A DNA stretch of 64,000 bases from positions 1-64,000 of the forward strand of contig JARBJD010000351.1 of assembly GCA_033064195.1 (NCBI GenBank), read 5' to 3'. Both the position numbers and the translations under genes were made by a program. Shown piece by piece: positions 1 to 8,586 of this stretch (position 1 is its first letter; each line of letters opens with the position of its first letter). The notes beneath the pieces were generated by a model that worked only from the letters and a program-made list of their open reading frames with translations, made no database searches and was not told the DNA's origin. This stretch comes from Blattamonas nauphoetae. Lineage: Eukaryota; Preaxostyla; Oxymonadida.

Positions 1-2990
1 ATCCTGAGAAAATCACTGGATTCAAGCTCTGTCCATTCTGTCAATCAAGAGGATTCCAAGTGAAGAATAAAAACTACAGCAGAGATTTTGAGAAGCATCT
101 CAGAGAGTGCAAAGAGCTTGATGGAAAACATGTGAAGAAGATCTCCCTGGACAAAACTCCAAGACCGTATGTTCCCCAAATCCTCAACAATAGAACTCAT
201 GAATTTCTGATGGCACATAAAAGACAAGATGAGTTCAAACCAACACAGTTCTATATCACTTATGACTTTGAAACAATGGAAGATCTCATTCTTGACAATC
301 TATTCTCTGATGACAATACTCAGTTGATCTCACATCTTAAACCACTCTCTGTTGCATCAGCGATTAAAACAAAATCAGGAGTGAAGTCAATATACTTTGA
401 TCTTCGAGATGGAAAAGACTTTGTGAAGCAATGGATCAGAGAACTCTTCAAATATGCTGAGATTGTTCGAGAGGACAACTACTACGAAGACCCAGAAATT
501 CCCTCACAAAATGAAGTCAGTGTTATTGGATTCAACAGCTCCAGATTCGACATCAATCTCATCTTTCGTGATCTGATTGGCAAGGATTGGAGAGTGGTGA
601 GCTTCCTTGGATCAACAACGAAGTACAAACAAGTTCTGATCAGACATGAAAGATCACAACAGGTGCTTCGGTTCATCGACATGATGTCGTACACAGGACC
701 AATGACATTGGATAATGCAGTCAAAGCCTTTGGAGGAAAGACCACTCTTCAGAAATCATTCTTTGCTTACGAATCGTTTGATTCATCAGACTACGACACA
801 GTATTGAACAAACAAGAACCATTCTCCAAATATGAATTCTATTCCAGTCTGAACAACAGTGAAATGTCTGACAGTGATTATCAATTGTACCTTGACGATT
901 GGAACAAGCAAGGATTCAAAAACAGATGGGAATACCTCAAGTTCTACAACATCAGAGACGTTGAATGCATGATTGCACCACTAGATAATCTGATCGATCT
1001 AAACTTCCAATACAAAGTGGATATGTTGCACAATCTCTCATTGTCAGCCAACGCTTCTGCAATCAAGTATTCTTGTGCGTACAAGGACTTTGATATCGAT
1101 GATGATTTCAATGGAGTGGATCAATCTGGAGAAATAAAAATCACCAAGCAATACTGGAAGTACAAGGTTGCATCGTACATTTATCAAGACCAGAAAGCTC
1201 ATCGCAGTTCTGATAAAAACGTCACTGAAGCAGACTATGAGTGGTTCGTTCAACAGTGCAAGAGAGTGTGCTACATCTGCAAGAGTCACTTCTCAAAAGC
1301 AGTACGACCAACACTGGATCGAATCGACAATTCGAAAGGACATTCAAAAGAGAACGTGAAGATCTGTTGTGATTACTGCAACACCTACAAGTCAGACAAA
1401 GATGAACATCTCACAAGATTGAGAATTCAACTGAAGAAGTATTGCATCTGGAAATCACTACCAATGACTCTGACACACGAGCAAACATATCACAAACTGA
1501 GAGCCGCAGTGACTGGTGGATTATCGAATGTTCAGCACAGACAGAACATCAAAGATGTAACACCAATCAACCACTTCAAGTATGAAGACGAAAGAGTTAT
1601 CTCAAAAGATACAGAACATAAAATGACTCATGTCTGTGGTGTTGACTTTAATTCACTTTATCCAAGTGCTTTCTCATCAATCAAGAACAAGAACAATCCA
1701 TACACCGGACACAGAATGTACATGCCAGGAAGATGTTTGTACACAGCAACAGGAGACAAAGAATGTCGAACGATAATCGAAGACAAGAATCAGAAGACAT
1801 TGTTCGTAGCAGAACTGAAAGGACATATTGATGAAAAGTACATCAATGATTTCATTAACTTCCCACCAATCTTCAGAAACATAGTTGTCAATACGACAGA
1901 AGAAAACATTGGAGAGAAGACTTATTCGTTGATGAAGAAACATGGATTGAAGACTGATGACAAACAACGGAAGCTGACCCAACTCTTGAGTACACACAAT
2001 CAGTATATGTTCTTTTCGACATACTATCTGTGGTTCCTCATCGACTACTGCCACTTCATTATTGATGACATAAAGAGTGTGATGGTCTTTTCGAGACATG
2101 CTGGATTTGAACCATTTGTGACCTCCTTCATGAATGATCGAATTGAAGCAATGAAGGTTGGAAACAAAGGAAAAGAACAGTTCTGTAAGACCAACTTGAA
2201 TGGGAGTTACGGATACGATAGAATGAACACTGAGAAATACAACTCAATCACAATCTGCAATGAGAAGAGAACATACTTGAAACAAATGATGAAAGGATTT
2301 GTTGCGACAAGAGAAATCAATGAGGACAACTACATTGTGATTGAAGACAGAGAGAAAGCATCATGCAAGACATGTCTGCAAGAAGCAGTATTCACACTCG
2401 ACAATGCCAAGTTCTGGTATCTGAATTTCATCTACAACTTCATGTACAAGTGTCTAGACATGAACAAGATCCACTTTTGTGAGGGAGACACTGACTCTGC
2501 TTATTGGGCAATTAGTGGAGATCCAAATGCTGGAATTCATCAACAATTTGAACACGTGATTGCTGACAAAGAATTCTATGATGCACACAAATATGAATGG
2601 TTTCCCAATCCTGAAAAGGGTGTCGATGATGAGAAGAAACTGTTGGGATTAGCAATTGAGAAGGAAGGTGAACAGATGATCTGTCTTGCACCCAAGTGTT
2701 ACTCTCTCGATGAGAAATGCAAGATCAAAGGAGTGTCTCTGAAGAAAACAAATATCACGAGTGACGATTATGTGAAGTGTCTGAATGGAGAGAAAACTGT
2801 GACTACAACACTGAACTTTCAGACGAGAAGAATCATCAGCGAAGAGGACACCAATGGATTTGAGATTGCGAAAATACAACAACAGAAACTCAGTCTCAGT
2901 GGAATTCATCTGAAGGCAATCGTACTTGAAAATGAATCGTGTCCTCCATTCATTCATGGACTGAAAGCAACTGATTATATAATTGAATAA
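1..2990 (+). CDS. Protein-primed DNA polymerase B of Polinton 1 (5' part outside window)
   Basis: Replicative family B polymerase of the element. The open frame runs from base 3 to TAA at 2988-2990; the gene starts before the window, since the related copy at 55.6 kb has about 370 further N-terminal residues. Visible in order: a CxxC...HxxxC zinc-finger-like stretch at the very start; an exonuclease domain with Exo I (YDFETMED, ~nt 265), Exo II (GFNSSRFD, ~nt 530) and Exo III (YNIRDVE, ~nt 945); then a CxxC...LDRIDN...CCxxCN segment (nt ~1265-1400) resembling an HNH/treble-clef nuclease; then palm motif A (DFNSLYPS, ~nt 1640), motif B (KTNLNGSYG, ~nt 2190) and motif C (GDTDSAY, ~nt 2485). The integrase gene follows after 23 nt. 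The nested HNH-like segment is unusual for the core fold. Confidence 0.93.
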   Translation, partial: PEKITGFKLCPFCQSRGFQVKNKNYSRDFEKHLRECKELDGKHVKKISLDKTPRPYVPQILNNRTHEFLMAHKRQDEFKPTQFYITYDFETMEDLILDNLFSDDNTQLISHLKPLSVASAIKTKSGVKSIYFDLRDGKDFVKQWIRELFKYAEIVREDNYYEDPEIPSQNEVSVIGFNSSRFDINLIFRDLIGKDWRVVSFLGSTTKYKQVLIRHERSQQVLRFIDMMSYTGPMTLDNAVKAFGGKTTLQKSFFAYESFDSSDYDTVLNKQEPFSKYEFYSSLNNSEMSDSDYQLYLDDWNKQGFKNRWEYLKFYNIRDVECMIAPLDNLIDLNFQYKVDMLHNLSLSANASAIKYSCAYKDFDIDDDFNGVDQSGEIKITKQYWKYKVASYIYQDQKAHRSSDKNVTEADYEWFVQQCKRVCYICKSHFSKAVRPTLDRIDNSKGHSKENVKICCDYCNTYKSDKDEHLTRLRIQLKKYCIWKSLPMTLTHEQTYHKLRAAVTGGLSNVQHRQNIKDVTPINHFKYEDERVISKDTEHKMTHVCGVDFNSLYPSAFSSIKNKNNPYTGHRMYMPGRCLYTATGDKECRTIIEDKNQKTLFVAELKGHIDEKYINDFINFPPIFRNIVVNTTEENIGEKTYSLMKKHGLKTDDKQRKLTQLLSTHNQYMFFSTYYLWFLIDYCHFIIDDIKSVMVFSRHAGFEPFVTSFMNDRIEAMKVGNKGKEQFCKTNLNGSYGYDRMNTEKYNSITICNEKRTYLKQMMKGFVATREINEDNYIVIEDREKASCKTCLQEAVFTLDNAKFWYLNFIYNFMYKCLDMNKIHFCEGDTDSAYWAISGDPNAGIHQQFEHVIADKEFYDAHKYEWFPNPEKGVDDEKKLLGLAIEKEGEQMICLAPKCYSLDEKCKIKGVSLKKTNITSDDYVKCLNGEKTVTTTLNFQTRRIISEEDTNGFEIAKIQQQKLSLSGIHLKAIVLENESCPPFIHGLKATDYIIE

Positions 2991-3013
2991 ACATAAACTT
3001 TATTTTTGAATAA

Positions 3014-4942
3014 ATGAATACACGACAGATTAATACTTTAGTGAATAGACTTCTTCGGTGTACACAGCATTCTAAAAACACAATAGTCGAAAAGAAATGG
3101 ACTTTAACAAACGTTTTACCTGTCTATCATGGCGCTGATTCTAATGGACCATTTGATGGAAATGATGAAACATACTTCGAGGATTGGTTCAATGGAGGTT
3201 TATCTCCTGAATTATCACTACCTGATGGAAGAAGAGTAGTTCAACAATTTGTAAGCAACTTCCTAGGAGTTCGTATTCGGGATAGCACTGCTAAACTTGC
3301 ATTCGAAGCATATCAATTTTATCATCACGAGGTGAATCAGGGAGTGAATTTTTCACCACGGATTCGAAAGCCTGCAGAGGCAAGACCAATCCCAATCACA
3401 ATTCCAGTGCAAAGACCAATAGTTCTAGAACCACCTGAATATCTCATTATTCCTGGACAGAAGAGAAACTTAAAATCGGCTGGGTTTGAATATGAATATC
3501 CAATGAAGGAGAGGAGGTTTGAAGAGGAGGACGAGGATGACATAATTCCCAATCCACCAATGTCAATCAGAACAACTGCATCAAAACCCCCTGTGAGAGA
3601 GATCAGACACTACGAACCGACGACACAACAAGTTCTCAATACATTGGCACATATGAAGGGATTGTTTGATCATCAACAGAGAAACGATTCAGAAGATGAA
3701 CAGATCAAAGCTGAGAACTCACTATTGAATAATCAAAAGCAAATGGAACACTTTATTACCTCACACATTCTGGATGCCAATAAAATGAACAGAGACACAT
3801 TTGTTCGAGCCTCGATAAACAGAAAGATTGCGAACGAAGATCTTGACTTCATTCTGACTCACACAAAACAAATCCCATTCGGAGGAAGATCATTTCAGGA
3901 TTGGTATGAGGAATATGATCACAGATGGAGTGTAGCACATCCGAGGAAAATTCGGAGAGAAAAAGGAGGTGACAGAATGAGAATTGATCCACCAATGATT
4001 CCTAAAACAACAGAGAAAATCGTGTATCCATTTCGATCAAAGATGCAGTTCATGTCGAAAGCAATAACTGGTGATCCACAGAAGACATCAGACAGAAAGG
4101 TTCCACAGAATTGTGATCGACCGTACTTCTCTCCCAAGTTTGGATCATGGGAAATTGATCTTGTCTTTATCCAATCACCAACGTCGAAAACAGTACTTCA
4201 GATATACCTCTTCGCAATTAACATCAACACCAAATACCTTGTAGTGATTCCTGTTCTGGATAAATCATGGAGCAAAGTCAAGACTGCAATCAATGACCTG
4301 ATTAATCATCGTGGAGTTAACGTCAACAACATTCGTGGTGACGGAGAAGCAGCGTGGACTAGCGGAGAAGCATCAGAGTTTTTCAAGGAACAGAAAGTCA
4401 GTACATATTTCACAAGCTCACCATTCACAAATCATAATCGAATTGTCGATCGAGTGATCAGAACAATCAGAGATGGATTCCAAGACAATGCAACACAAAC
4501 GGCCAATCATTCACTGATGAATCAGATGGTGGAATTCTACAACATGACTCCACATCGAGCGTACTGGAATAAGTTCACTCCAGAGCAAGCGCAAAACAAT
4601 CGTGAAATCGAAGCTTTGTACATCTCCAGTTGTGAAGAACAATTAAAGAACATCCAAAGACAGCAGACAACTCAGATGCTATGGAAATACAAACCAGGAA
4701 ACATTCTGTTGATTCACCTTGATTTGAACAAGACTGTTGCTAAGTTTCAGAAGAAGCGAAGACAGTTTCAATTCGTGGGGAAATTCATCGAATACAAACA
4801 TGGTAATGTTGTAGCTGCACTACTGAACGGACTCACATGTCTGTCGAAAGTTGTCTACGTTCCAATTCAGCACACGAAGTTTCATGCAGACTCAATTGAC
4901 GACTTAACTCCAGAGTTCGTTGCTGAATTCAATTTAATCTAA
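3014..4942 (+). CDS. Retrovirus-type (rve) integrase of Polinton 1
   Basis: Predicted integrase of 642 residues that inserts the element into host DNA. The N-terminal half is acidic and charged, with low-complexity stretches (an EEEDEDD run near residue 172). The catalytic rve core lies at roughly nt 4135-4480: it starts with WEIDLVFI, has the second acidic site in IRGDGEAAW, and closes with the helix NRIVDRVIRTIRD. This final helix form is also what I recall from other protist Polinton integrases. A basic SH3-like C-terminal region follows (residues ~560-640, VGKFIEYKHGNVVAALL). The gene lies just after the polymerase, with a T-rich promoter-like motif at 2999-3008, and is followed by a small coiled-coil gene. 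A partial relative lies at 59.8 kb. Confidence 0.88.
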   Translation: MNTRQINTLVNRLLRCTQHSKNTIVEKKWTLTNVLPVYHGADSNGPFDGNDETYFEDWFNGGLSPELSLPDGRRVVQQFVSNFLGVRIRDSTAKLAFEAYQFYHHEVNQGVNFSPRIRKPAEARPIPITIPVQRPIVLEPPEYLIIPGQKRNLKSAGFEYEYPMKERRFEEEDEDDIIPNPPMSIRTTASKPPVREIRHYEPTTQQVLNTLAHMKGLFDHQQRNDSEDEQIKAENSLLNNQKQMEHFITSHILDANKMNRDTFVRASINRKIANEDLDFILTHTKQIPFGGRSFQDWYEEYDHRWSVAHPRKIRREKGGDRMRIDPPMIPKTTEKIVYPFRSKMQFMSKAITGDPQKTSDRKVPQNCDRPYFSPKFGSWEIDLVFIQSPTSKTVLQIYLFAININTKYLVVIPVLDKSWSKVKTAINDLINHRGVNVNNIRGDGEAAWTSGEASEFFKEQKVSTYFTSSPFTNHNRIVDRVIRTIRDGFQDNATQTANHSLMNQMVEFYNMTPHRAYWNKFTPEQAQNNREIEALYISSCEEQLKNIQRQQTTQMLWKYKPGNILLIHLDLNKTVAKFQKKRRQFQFVGKFIEYKHGNVVAALLNGLTCLSKVVYVPIQHTKFHADSIDDLTPEFVAEFNLI

Positions 4943-4978
4943 TCTCAAAAATGTTTCAAAGATTTTTATTTCATTGAA

Positions 4979-5338
4979 ATGTCATCACTGAAAATAATAG
5001 AACCGTTTGATCCTGAGCAGAAAGAGTTCACAAACATCCACGACTTTCAGAGATACTTGGAGAAGAATAGAAAAGAACTGAATGAGTACACAACACAGAA
5101 ACTGAATAGGATGATTCAAATTGATGGATATCGAATAACAAAAATAAGAGGTGAAATTGCACTGAGGAAACGATACGTTGATGCTTCCACTCCTCCTAAT
5201 TCACTCTCGATTGTTCAAAGATTATCAGACATTGAAGAATCAATTCGAGTATTGACAGACACTCTCAGCATGAGGCTTCGAAGTCTTGACGAGACCATTG
5301 GGAACCTTCTACAAGAGTTCTCTGACCCTTCTGATTAA
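4979..5338 (+). CDS. Small coiled-coil protein of Polinton 1
   Basis: 119-residue protein of unknown function. It is highly charged and helical, with heptad-like spacing in residues ~20-60 and ~85-115, which suggests a coiled coil. The start ATG is preceded by a T-rich element (4963-4972), as for the other element genes. Its 3' end overlaps the convergent ATPase gene by about 30 nt. No enzymatic motif is visible. Its position between integrase and ATPase suggests an element-specific accessory or structural protein, but that is inference only. Confidence 0.7.
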   Translation: MSSLKIIEPFDPEQKEFTNIHDFQRYLEKNRKELNEYTTQKLNRMIQIDGYRITKIRGEIALRKRYVDASTPPNSLSIVQRLSDIEESIRVLTDTLSMRLRSLDETIGNLLQEFSDPSD

Positions 5339-6199
5339 CCCATCTTTGTTGATCTCATTCAATGCTACTCCATCAGTATTGTATCGAAGAATGATTGCTT
5401 CACACTTTTGTTTCCGTTGATAGATATTCCAAAAATGTTGAGTACCAATTGGTGAGTTCAACTGAGGATATACTCGACTGATTCGTTCTTTGTTGAATCC
5501 TCCAAAGATCCACATCGAATCGATATTGGACTTCATATCTGCTGACAAACTGAACAGCTCATGCATTGTCAGAAAGAATGTGAACTTTGGCTGTCGATTC
5601 TCCAGTAGTAAGTCCATCATTGTCATTCTATTTTTGGATGCTCTTCGTTCCCCAAGAATTCTGCGACAGTCATCAAGAAGGATAATCGTTTGGAGATTCT
5701 TGACTGAGAAATCATCAATGTACAGTGCATCAAAGAGATCCTCTCTGCATTCATCAGTAATTCTATCTTGCCATCGATTGTCAATAATCTCTTCATAGGC
5801 TGCTTTTGATTCAGAGAGTTCCAACAGAAATGGAAGTGCATCATCGTATTTGACTTTCACATAAGGAACGTTTAGTATTGGTTTGAATTTACCGAATGTT
5901 GGATCAATGTTCTTGTCAGTGACGAAGACAAAGAGGTGAAACAGTTCATTCCTGACTTGAACATTTTGGAGTTTGGCAACCTCTCGAAGAGCATTAAATG
6001 TTTTCCCACTTCCTCTGTTTCCAACGAGGACATTGACACTGTTACGATTGAAATTCAAGTCTGGATGTATTTGTGATTGCACTTCATGAGAAACATTCCT
6101 ATTTGATGCTTCACTCAATTTAGCATTCACGTATGCTGTTAGAGACAAGGGTTCCACCCTCCGCGAAACCTCTGGTTTAGCCATATTCGATTTCTTCAT
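5309..6199 (-). CDS. A32-like (FtsK/HerA-type) DNA-packaging ATPase of Polinton 1
   Basis: Predicted genome-packaging ATPase of 296 residues, one of the signature Polinton genes. Walker A is GNRGSGKT at residues 60-67, and Walker B is IILLDD around residues 172-177. The length fits the family. It is transcribed opposite to its neighbours and diverges from the gene at 6261 across a 61-bp AT-rich gap. A second in-frame Met at residue 6 (MAKPEV) is an alternative start. In related viruses this ATPase drives DNA into preformed capsids, so its presence beside capsid-type genes supports a virion-forming ancestry. Confidence 0.88.
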   Translation of the reverse strand: MKKSNMAKPEVSRRVEPLSLTAYVNAKLSEASNRNVSHEVQSQIHPDLNFNRNSVNVLVGNRGSGKTFNALREVAKLQNVQVRNELFHLFVFVTDKNIDPTFGKFKPILNVPYVKVKYDDALPFLLELSESKAAYEEIIDNRWQDRITDECREDLFDALYIDDFSVKNLQTIILLDDCRRILGERRASKNRMTMMDLLLENRQPKFTFFLTMHELFSLSADMKSNIDSMWIFGGFNKERISRVYPQLNSPIGTQHFWNIYQRKQKCEAIILRYNTDGVALNEINKDGLIRRVRELL

Positions 6200-6260
6200 T
6201 TGTGATTTAACTCTAATTAAAATATACTTTTGGTTTTTTTATTTTGTTTGAAAACACACA
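6200..6260. promoter_or_regulatory. Divergent AT-rich promoter region, Polinton 1
   Basis: This 61-bp gap separates the start codons of the minus-strand ATPase gene and the plus-strand gene at 6261. On the plus strand it carries the T-rich motif (TTTTTTTATTTTGTTTG, 6235-6251) found before nearly every gene of the element. On the minus side an AATTAAAATATAC stretch lies close to the ATPase start. Position and repetition point to a bidirectional promoter; no transcription data are available. Confidence 0.5.
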
Positions 6261-7223
6261 ATGTCACAAAAGATAGTGTACGTTCAACCACAAAGAAAAG
6301 CACAAGCGAAGAAACCAAGAATGAGATACGGACCGGAGACTCAAGCAGCATTGAAACGAATCTATGCCGACGATGACATTCAAACCAGACGAAATGATGC
6401 TCTGTGTAGTCTTCCATCAGCACGAGAGTATATTTCGAGAACTGGACGAAATTGGACTGCGAAAGTAGAACAATACGGACAAGTTCCTGATGTGATGGTC
6501 TACGATAATGATACTGGAGATCTGATTGCGGTCAATGGTGCCATGCTAACTCCATACAACAGTAGACCAGTCAAAGAGACATACTATGCGATGAATCCAA
6601 CACCAGATATGCGAAGACAGAAACCATACACATCATTTAATCAACAAAATGGAAGGAAAATAAAAGCGGTGCATCGGAATTTCCTCAAAAATGGAACATA
6701 CGATTTGCCAACCAATTATCGAGACATCAGCTATGCAGATATGAAAACACAAAGATCTCAACAACCATACGCAATAATGAAGAGAGCTGTTGGTGAACAC
6801 ATGACAAACACATTGGGAATGACTCGTGCAAATCGAAGCAATCCAGCTGATCCCAGCAAGAATGTGTTAGACAATATGGTGTTCAATTCAATTCAATCAC
6901 AGATTGCATCACTGATGTGGGATCAATGGCTTCATGATCATGTTCAGGACTACAATCCCAGTATGAAACAAAAGAAAGCCTTCAAAGATCAGATTTATCC
7001 AGTGTTTCTCCAAATGATTACTCAAGACTCAACGTATTTATCGGAATACTGTACTCGCTATTCAACTCACATATCAACACAATTGAATAAACTGAAAGCC
7101 AAAGCATTCAAAACAGTCACAGATGATGATATCTGTGGATACCAATCTGAGATGCCTGGGTATTATCGATTTGCACAGTTGGACAGTTCTGGAATGGGAG
7201 CCATAGATCGAGCAGAAATGTGA
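6261..7223 (+). CDS. Unidentified Polinton 1 protein, 320 aa
   Basis: 320-residue protein that I do not recognise. The N-terminus is basic (QRKAQAKKPRMR) and the middle is rich in Gln, Asn, Tyr and Arg (SFNQQNGRKIKAVHRNF). The C-terminal third looks helical. There is no signal peptide or membrane segment. It starts directly after a T-rich promoter-like motif and lies between the packaging ATPase and the small virion-like genes. In the shared layout of capsid-bearing elements this is where core, scaffold or minor virion proteins often sit, so a structural or DNA-associated role is a guess. It ends with TGA, showing that TGA acts as a stop in this element. Confidence 0.75.
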   Translation: MSQKIVYVQPQRKAQAKKPRMRYGPETQAALKRIYADDDIQTRRNDALCSLPSAREYISRTGRNWTAKVEQYGQVPDVMVYDNDTGDLIAVNGAMLTPYNSRPVKETYYAMNPTPDMRRQKPYTSFNQQNGRKIKAVHRNFLKNGTYDLPTNYRDISYADMKTQRSQQPYAIMKRAVGEHMTNTLGMTRANRSNPADPSKNVLDNMVFNSIQSQIASLMWDQWLHDHVQDYNPSMKQKKAFKDQIYPVFLQMITQDSTYLSEYCTRYSTHISTQLNKLKAKAFKTVTDDDICGYQSEMPGYYRFAQLDSSGMGAIDRAEM

Positions 7224-7266
7224 AATTAAAAACATTAATATATATTTTTTATTTTTATAGAAAGTG

Positions 7267-7857
7267 ATGCAGCCAATTCTAAGTTGTCAATTTACAAAAC
7301 ACACAAGTTCTTCTTCAGTACCAACATCAATCACCAACAATGTCATCATCGAGGATAGGAGCAAAGCTGGCGGAGATAATAGAGGATCGAAGATGGAGAT
7401 GGAAAGAGTGTGCTCTGAACCTGTGGTATCCAATGAACGAGGTGCTTATGATCCACCACTGGAGACATATCCATCAGCACCAATTCAGAGCCGTTCCATT
7501 CCACTCCGAGAATACACGTCTAACATTTCAGCATTCAAAGATCAACTATTGCTAGTTTACAAGAATGCATTCGCGTGTGAAAAGAAACTACTGAATAATC
7601 TCATTGAACCTTCGAAGAAACTGATCACAAACCAAAGTGATTTATGTGCTCTGATTGCTACACTGACTGGAATCAACGATGTGGTGATCGAATTGGATGA
7701 TCTGTCTGATAAGTGCTTATGTCTGAATAAACTCCCAGTGTTTAGAACCATTTTCAAGATCCTTGTTGGTGGAAAAGACATGAGTATTGCCTACAATGAA
7801 GCATACAACACTATTCTCAATTATGGCATTTCTCTGACGAAAGCAATTCCCCGCTAA
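7267..7857 (+). CDS. Unidentified Polinton 1 protein, ~196 aa
   Basis: Open frame of about 196 residues starting at ATG 7267, just after the repeated T-rich motif (7244-7258). The N-terminal ~80 residues are polar and probably disordered (Ser/Thr/Pro-rich). Residues ~85-195 form a mostly helical, moderately hydrophobic domain with several Cys (KCLCLNKLPVF). I recognise no family. A second frame is open over 7340-7555, but it lacks its own T-rich motif and is shorter, so I take it as a shadow. Its position within the virion-gene block suggests a structural protein. Confidence 0.65.
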   Translation: MQPILSCQFTKHTSSSSVPTSITNNVIIEDRSKAGGDNRGSKMEMERVCSEPVVSNERGAYDPPLETYPSAPIQSRSIPLREYTSNISAFKDQLLLVYKNAFACEKKLLNNLIEPSKKLITNQSDLCALIATLTGINDVVIELDDLSDKCLCLNKLPVFRTIFKILVGGKDMSIAYNEAYNTILNYGISLTKAIPR

Positions 7858-7893
7858 AATTATAAATGAATTGTATTTTTTATTTTTCTATAA

Positions 7894-8202
7894 ATGGCAC
7901 CAGGAAGTTTCAACAAACTCAAAAATATCGGCAAGCAATTCTTTCAATTCATCAAACCGCTAGCTCCAACATTGCTTCAAGTCGGTGGTGGATTGCTCTC
8001 TCAAACGAACAGTAAATTCGGACAAAGAGCAGGTGGAATACTCAATGGAATAGGAGGAATGATGGACGTTTATCAACAAAATAAGGTAATCAATCGTCAA
8101 CAAAAACCGCAGATGATCGAGTACGAACCTCCACGAAATGGACGATACTCCAATGATGATATGCCACTCTCGTCAAATTCCAAAATTCAATTCAAAGGAT
8201 AA
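7894..8202 (+). CDS. Small MAPG-type amphipathic virion-like protein 1, Polinton 1
   Basis: 102-residue protein starting MAPGSFNKLKNIGKQFF, an amphipathic basic helix, followed by a glycine-rich hydrophobic part (LLQVGGGLLSQ, AGGILNGIGGMM) and a polar tail. The next gene starts with a similar MAPG helix, so the two look like distant paralogues or share a processing signal. Small basic amphipathic proteins of this kind occur among minor capsid or membrane-active proteins of adenovirus-like particles; any link to such proteins is inference. A T-rich motif (7870-7887) sits right before the ATG. Confidence 0.68.
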   Translation: MAPGSFNKLKNIGKQFFQFIKPLAPTLLQVGGGLLSQTNSKFGQRAGGILNGIGGMMDVYQQNKVINRQQKPQMIEYEPPRNGRYSNDDMPLSSNSKIQFKG

Positions 8203-8239
8203 TAATTCACTAGTATTCAAATATTTTTATTTTCCTAAA

Positions 8240-8545
8240 ATGGCACCAGGTTGGTTATCCAAATTAGCAGCAGTTGGTAAAAACATACTCAGAGTTGGAG
8301 CTCCATTTCTGAATCTCATTCCATTTGTAGGGCCTCTGATTTCAAAGGTAGCACAGACAGGAATTGAAATGATACCAGATGTGAAATCGGATCAGCAAAT
8401 CCACGCAGAAAAGATGGCACAATATGAGCAAGCAATTGATGAAGGAAACATAGCAGTAGCGAACAAACTCAGAGGAGAAATACTGAGACTGGAAGAGAAG
8501 CTGAAGCCGAAGGTTAAGGTGAAGAAACCAAAAAAGAAAAAGTAA
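8240..8545 (+). CDS. Small MAPG-type amphipathic virion-like protein 2, Polinton 1
   Basis: 101-residue protein. I place the start at ATG 8240 because it directly follows the T-rich motif (8222-8235) and gives the same MAPG beginning as the upstream neighbour; the frame is open further upstream, but that part would overlap the previous gene. It has an amphipathic N-terminal helix (MAPGWLSKLAAVGKNILRVG), a hydrophobic middle (FLNLIPFVGPLISKVA), a charged helical segment, and a very basic end (KPKVKVKKPKKKK) that could bind DNA. Function unknown; a minor core or capsid protein is plausible. Confidence 0.7.
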   Translation: MAPGWLSKLAAVGKNILRVGAPFLNLIPFVGPLISKVAQTGIEMIPDVKSDQQIHAEKMAQYEQAIDEGNIAVANKLRGEILRLEEKLKPKVKVKKPKKKK

Positions 8546-8586
8546 CTAGAGTTAAAGCATAAATGTAATTTTTTATTTTTGTTAAA

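Noticed and set aside
1677-2099. A 140-residue minus-strand frame inside the polymerase gene
   Set aside because: It is antisense to conserved palm sequence and has no T-rich start motif; shadow.
7340-7555. A second plus-strand frame of 71 residues within the gene at 7267
   Set aside because: It lacks its own T-rich motif, is short, and the other frame extends much further with better composition.
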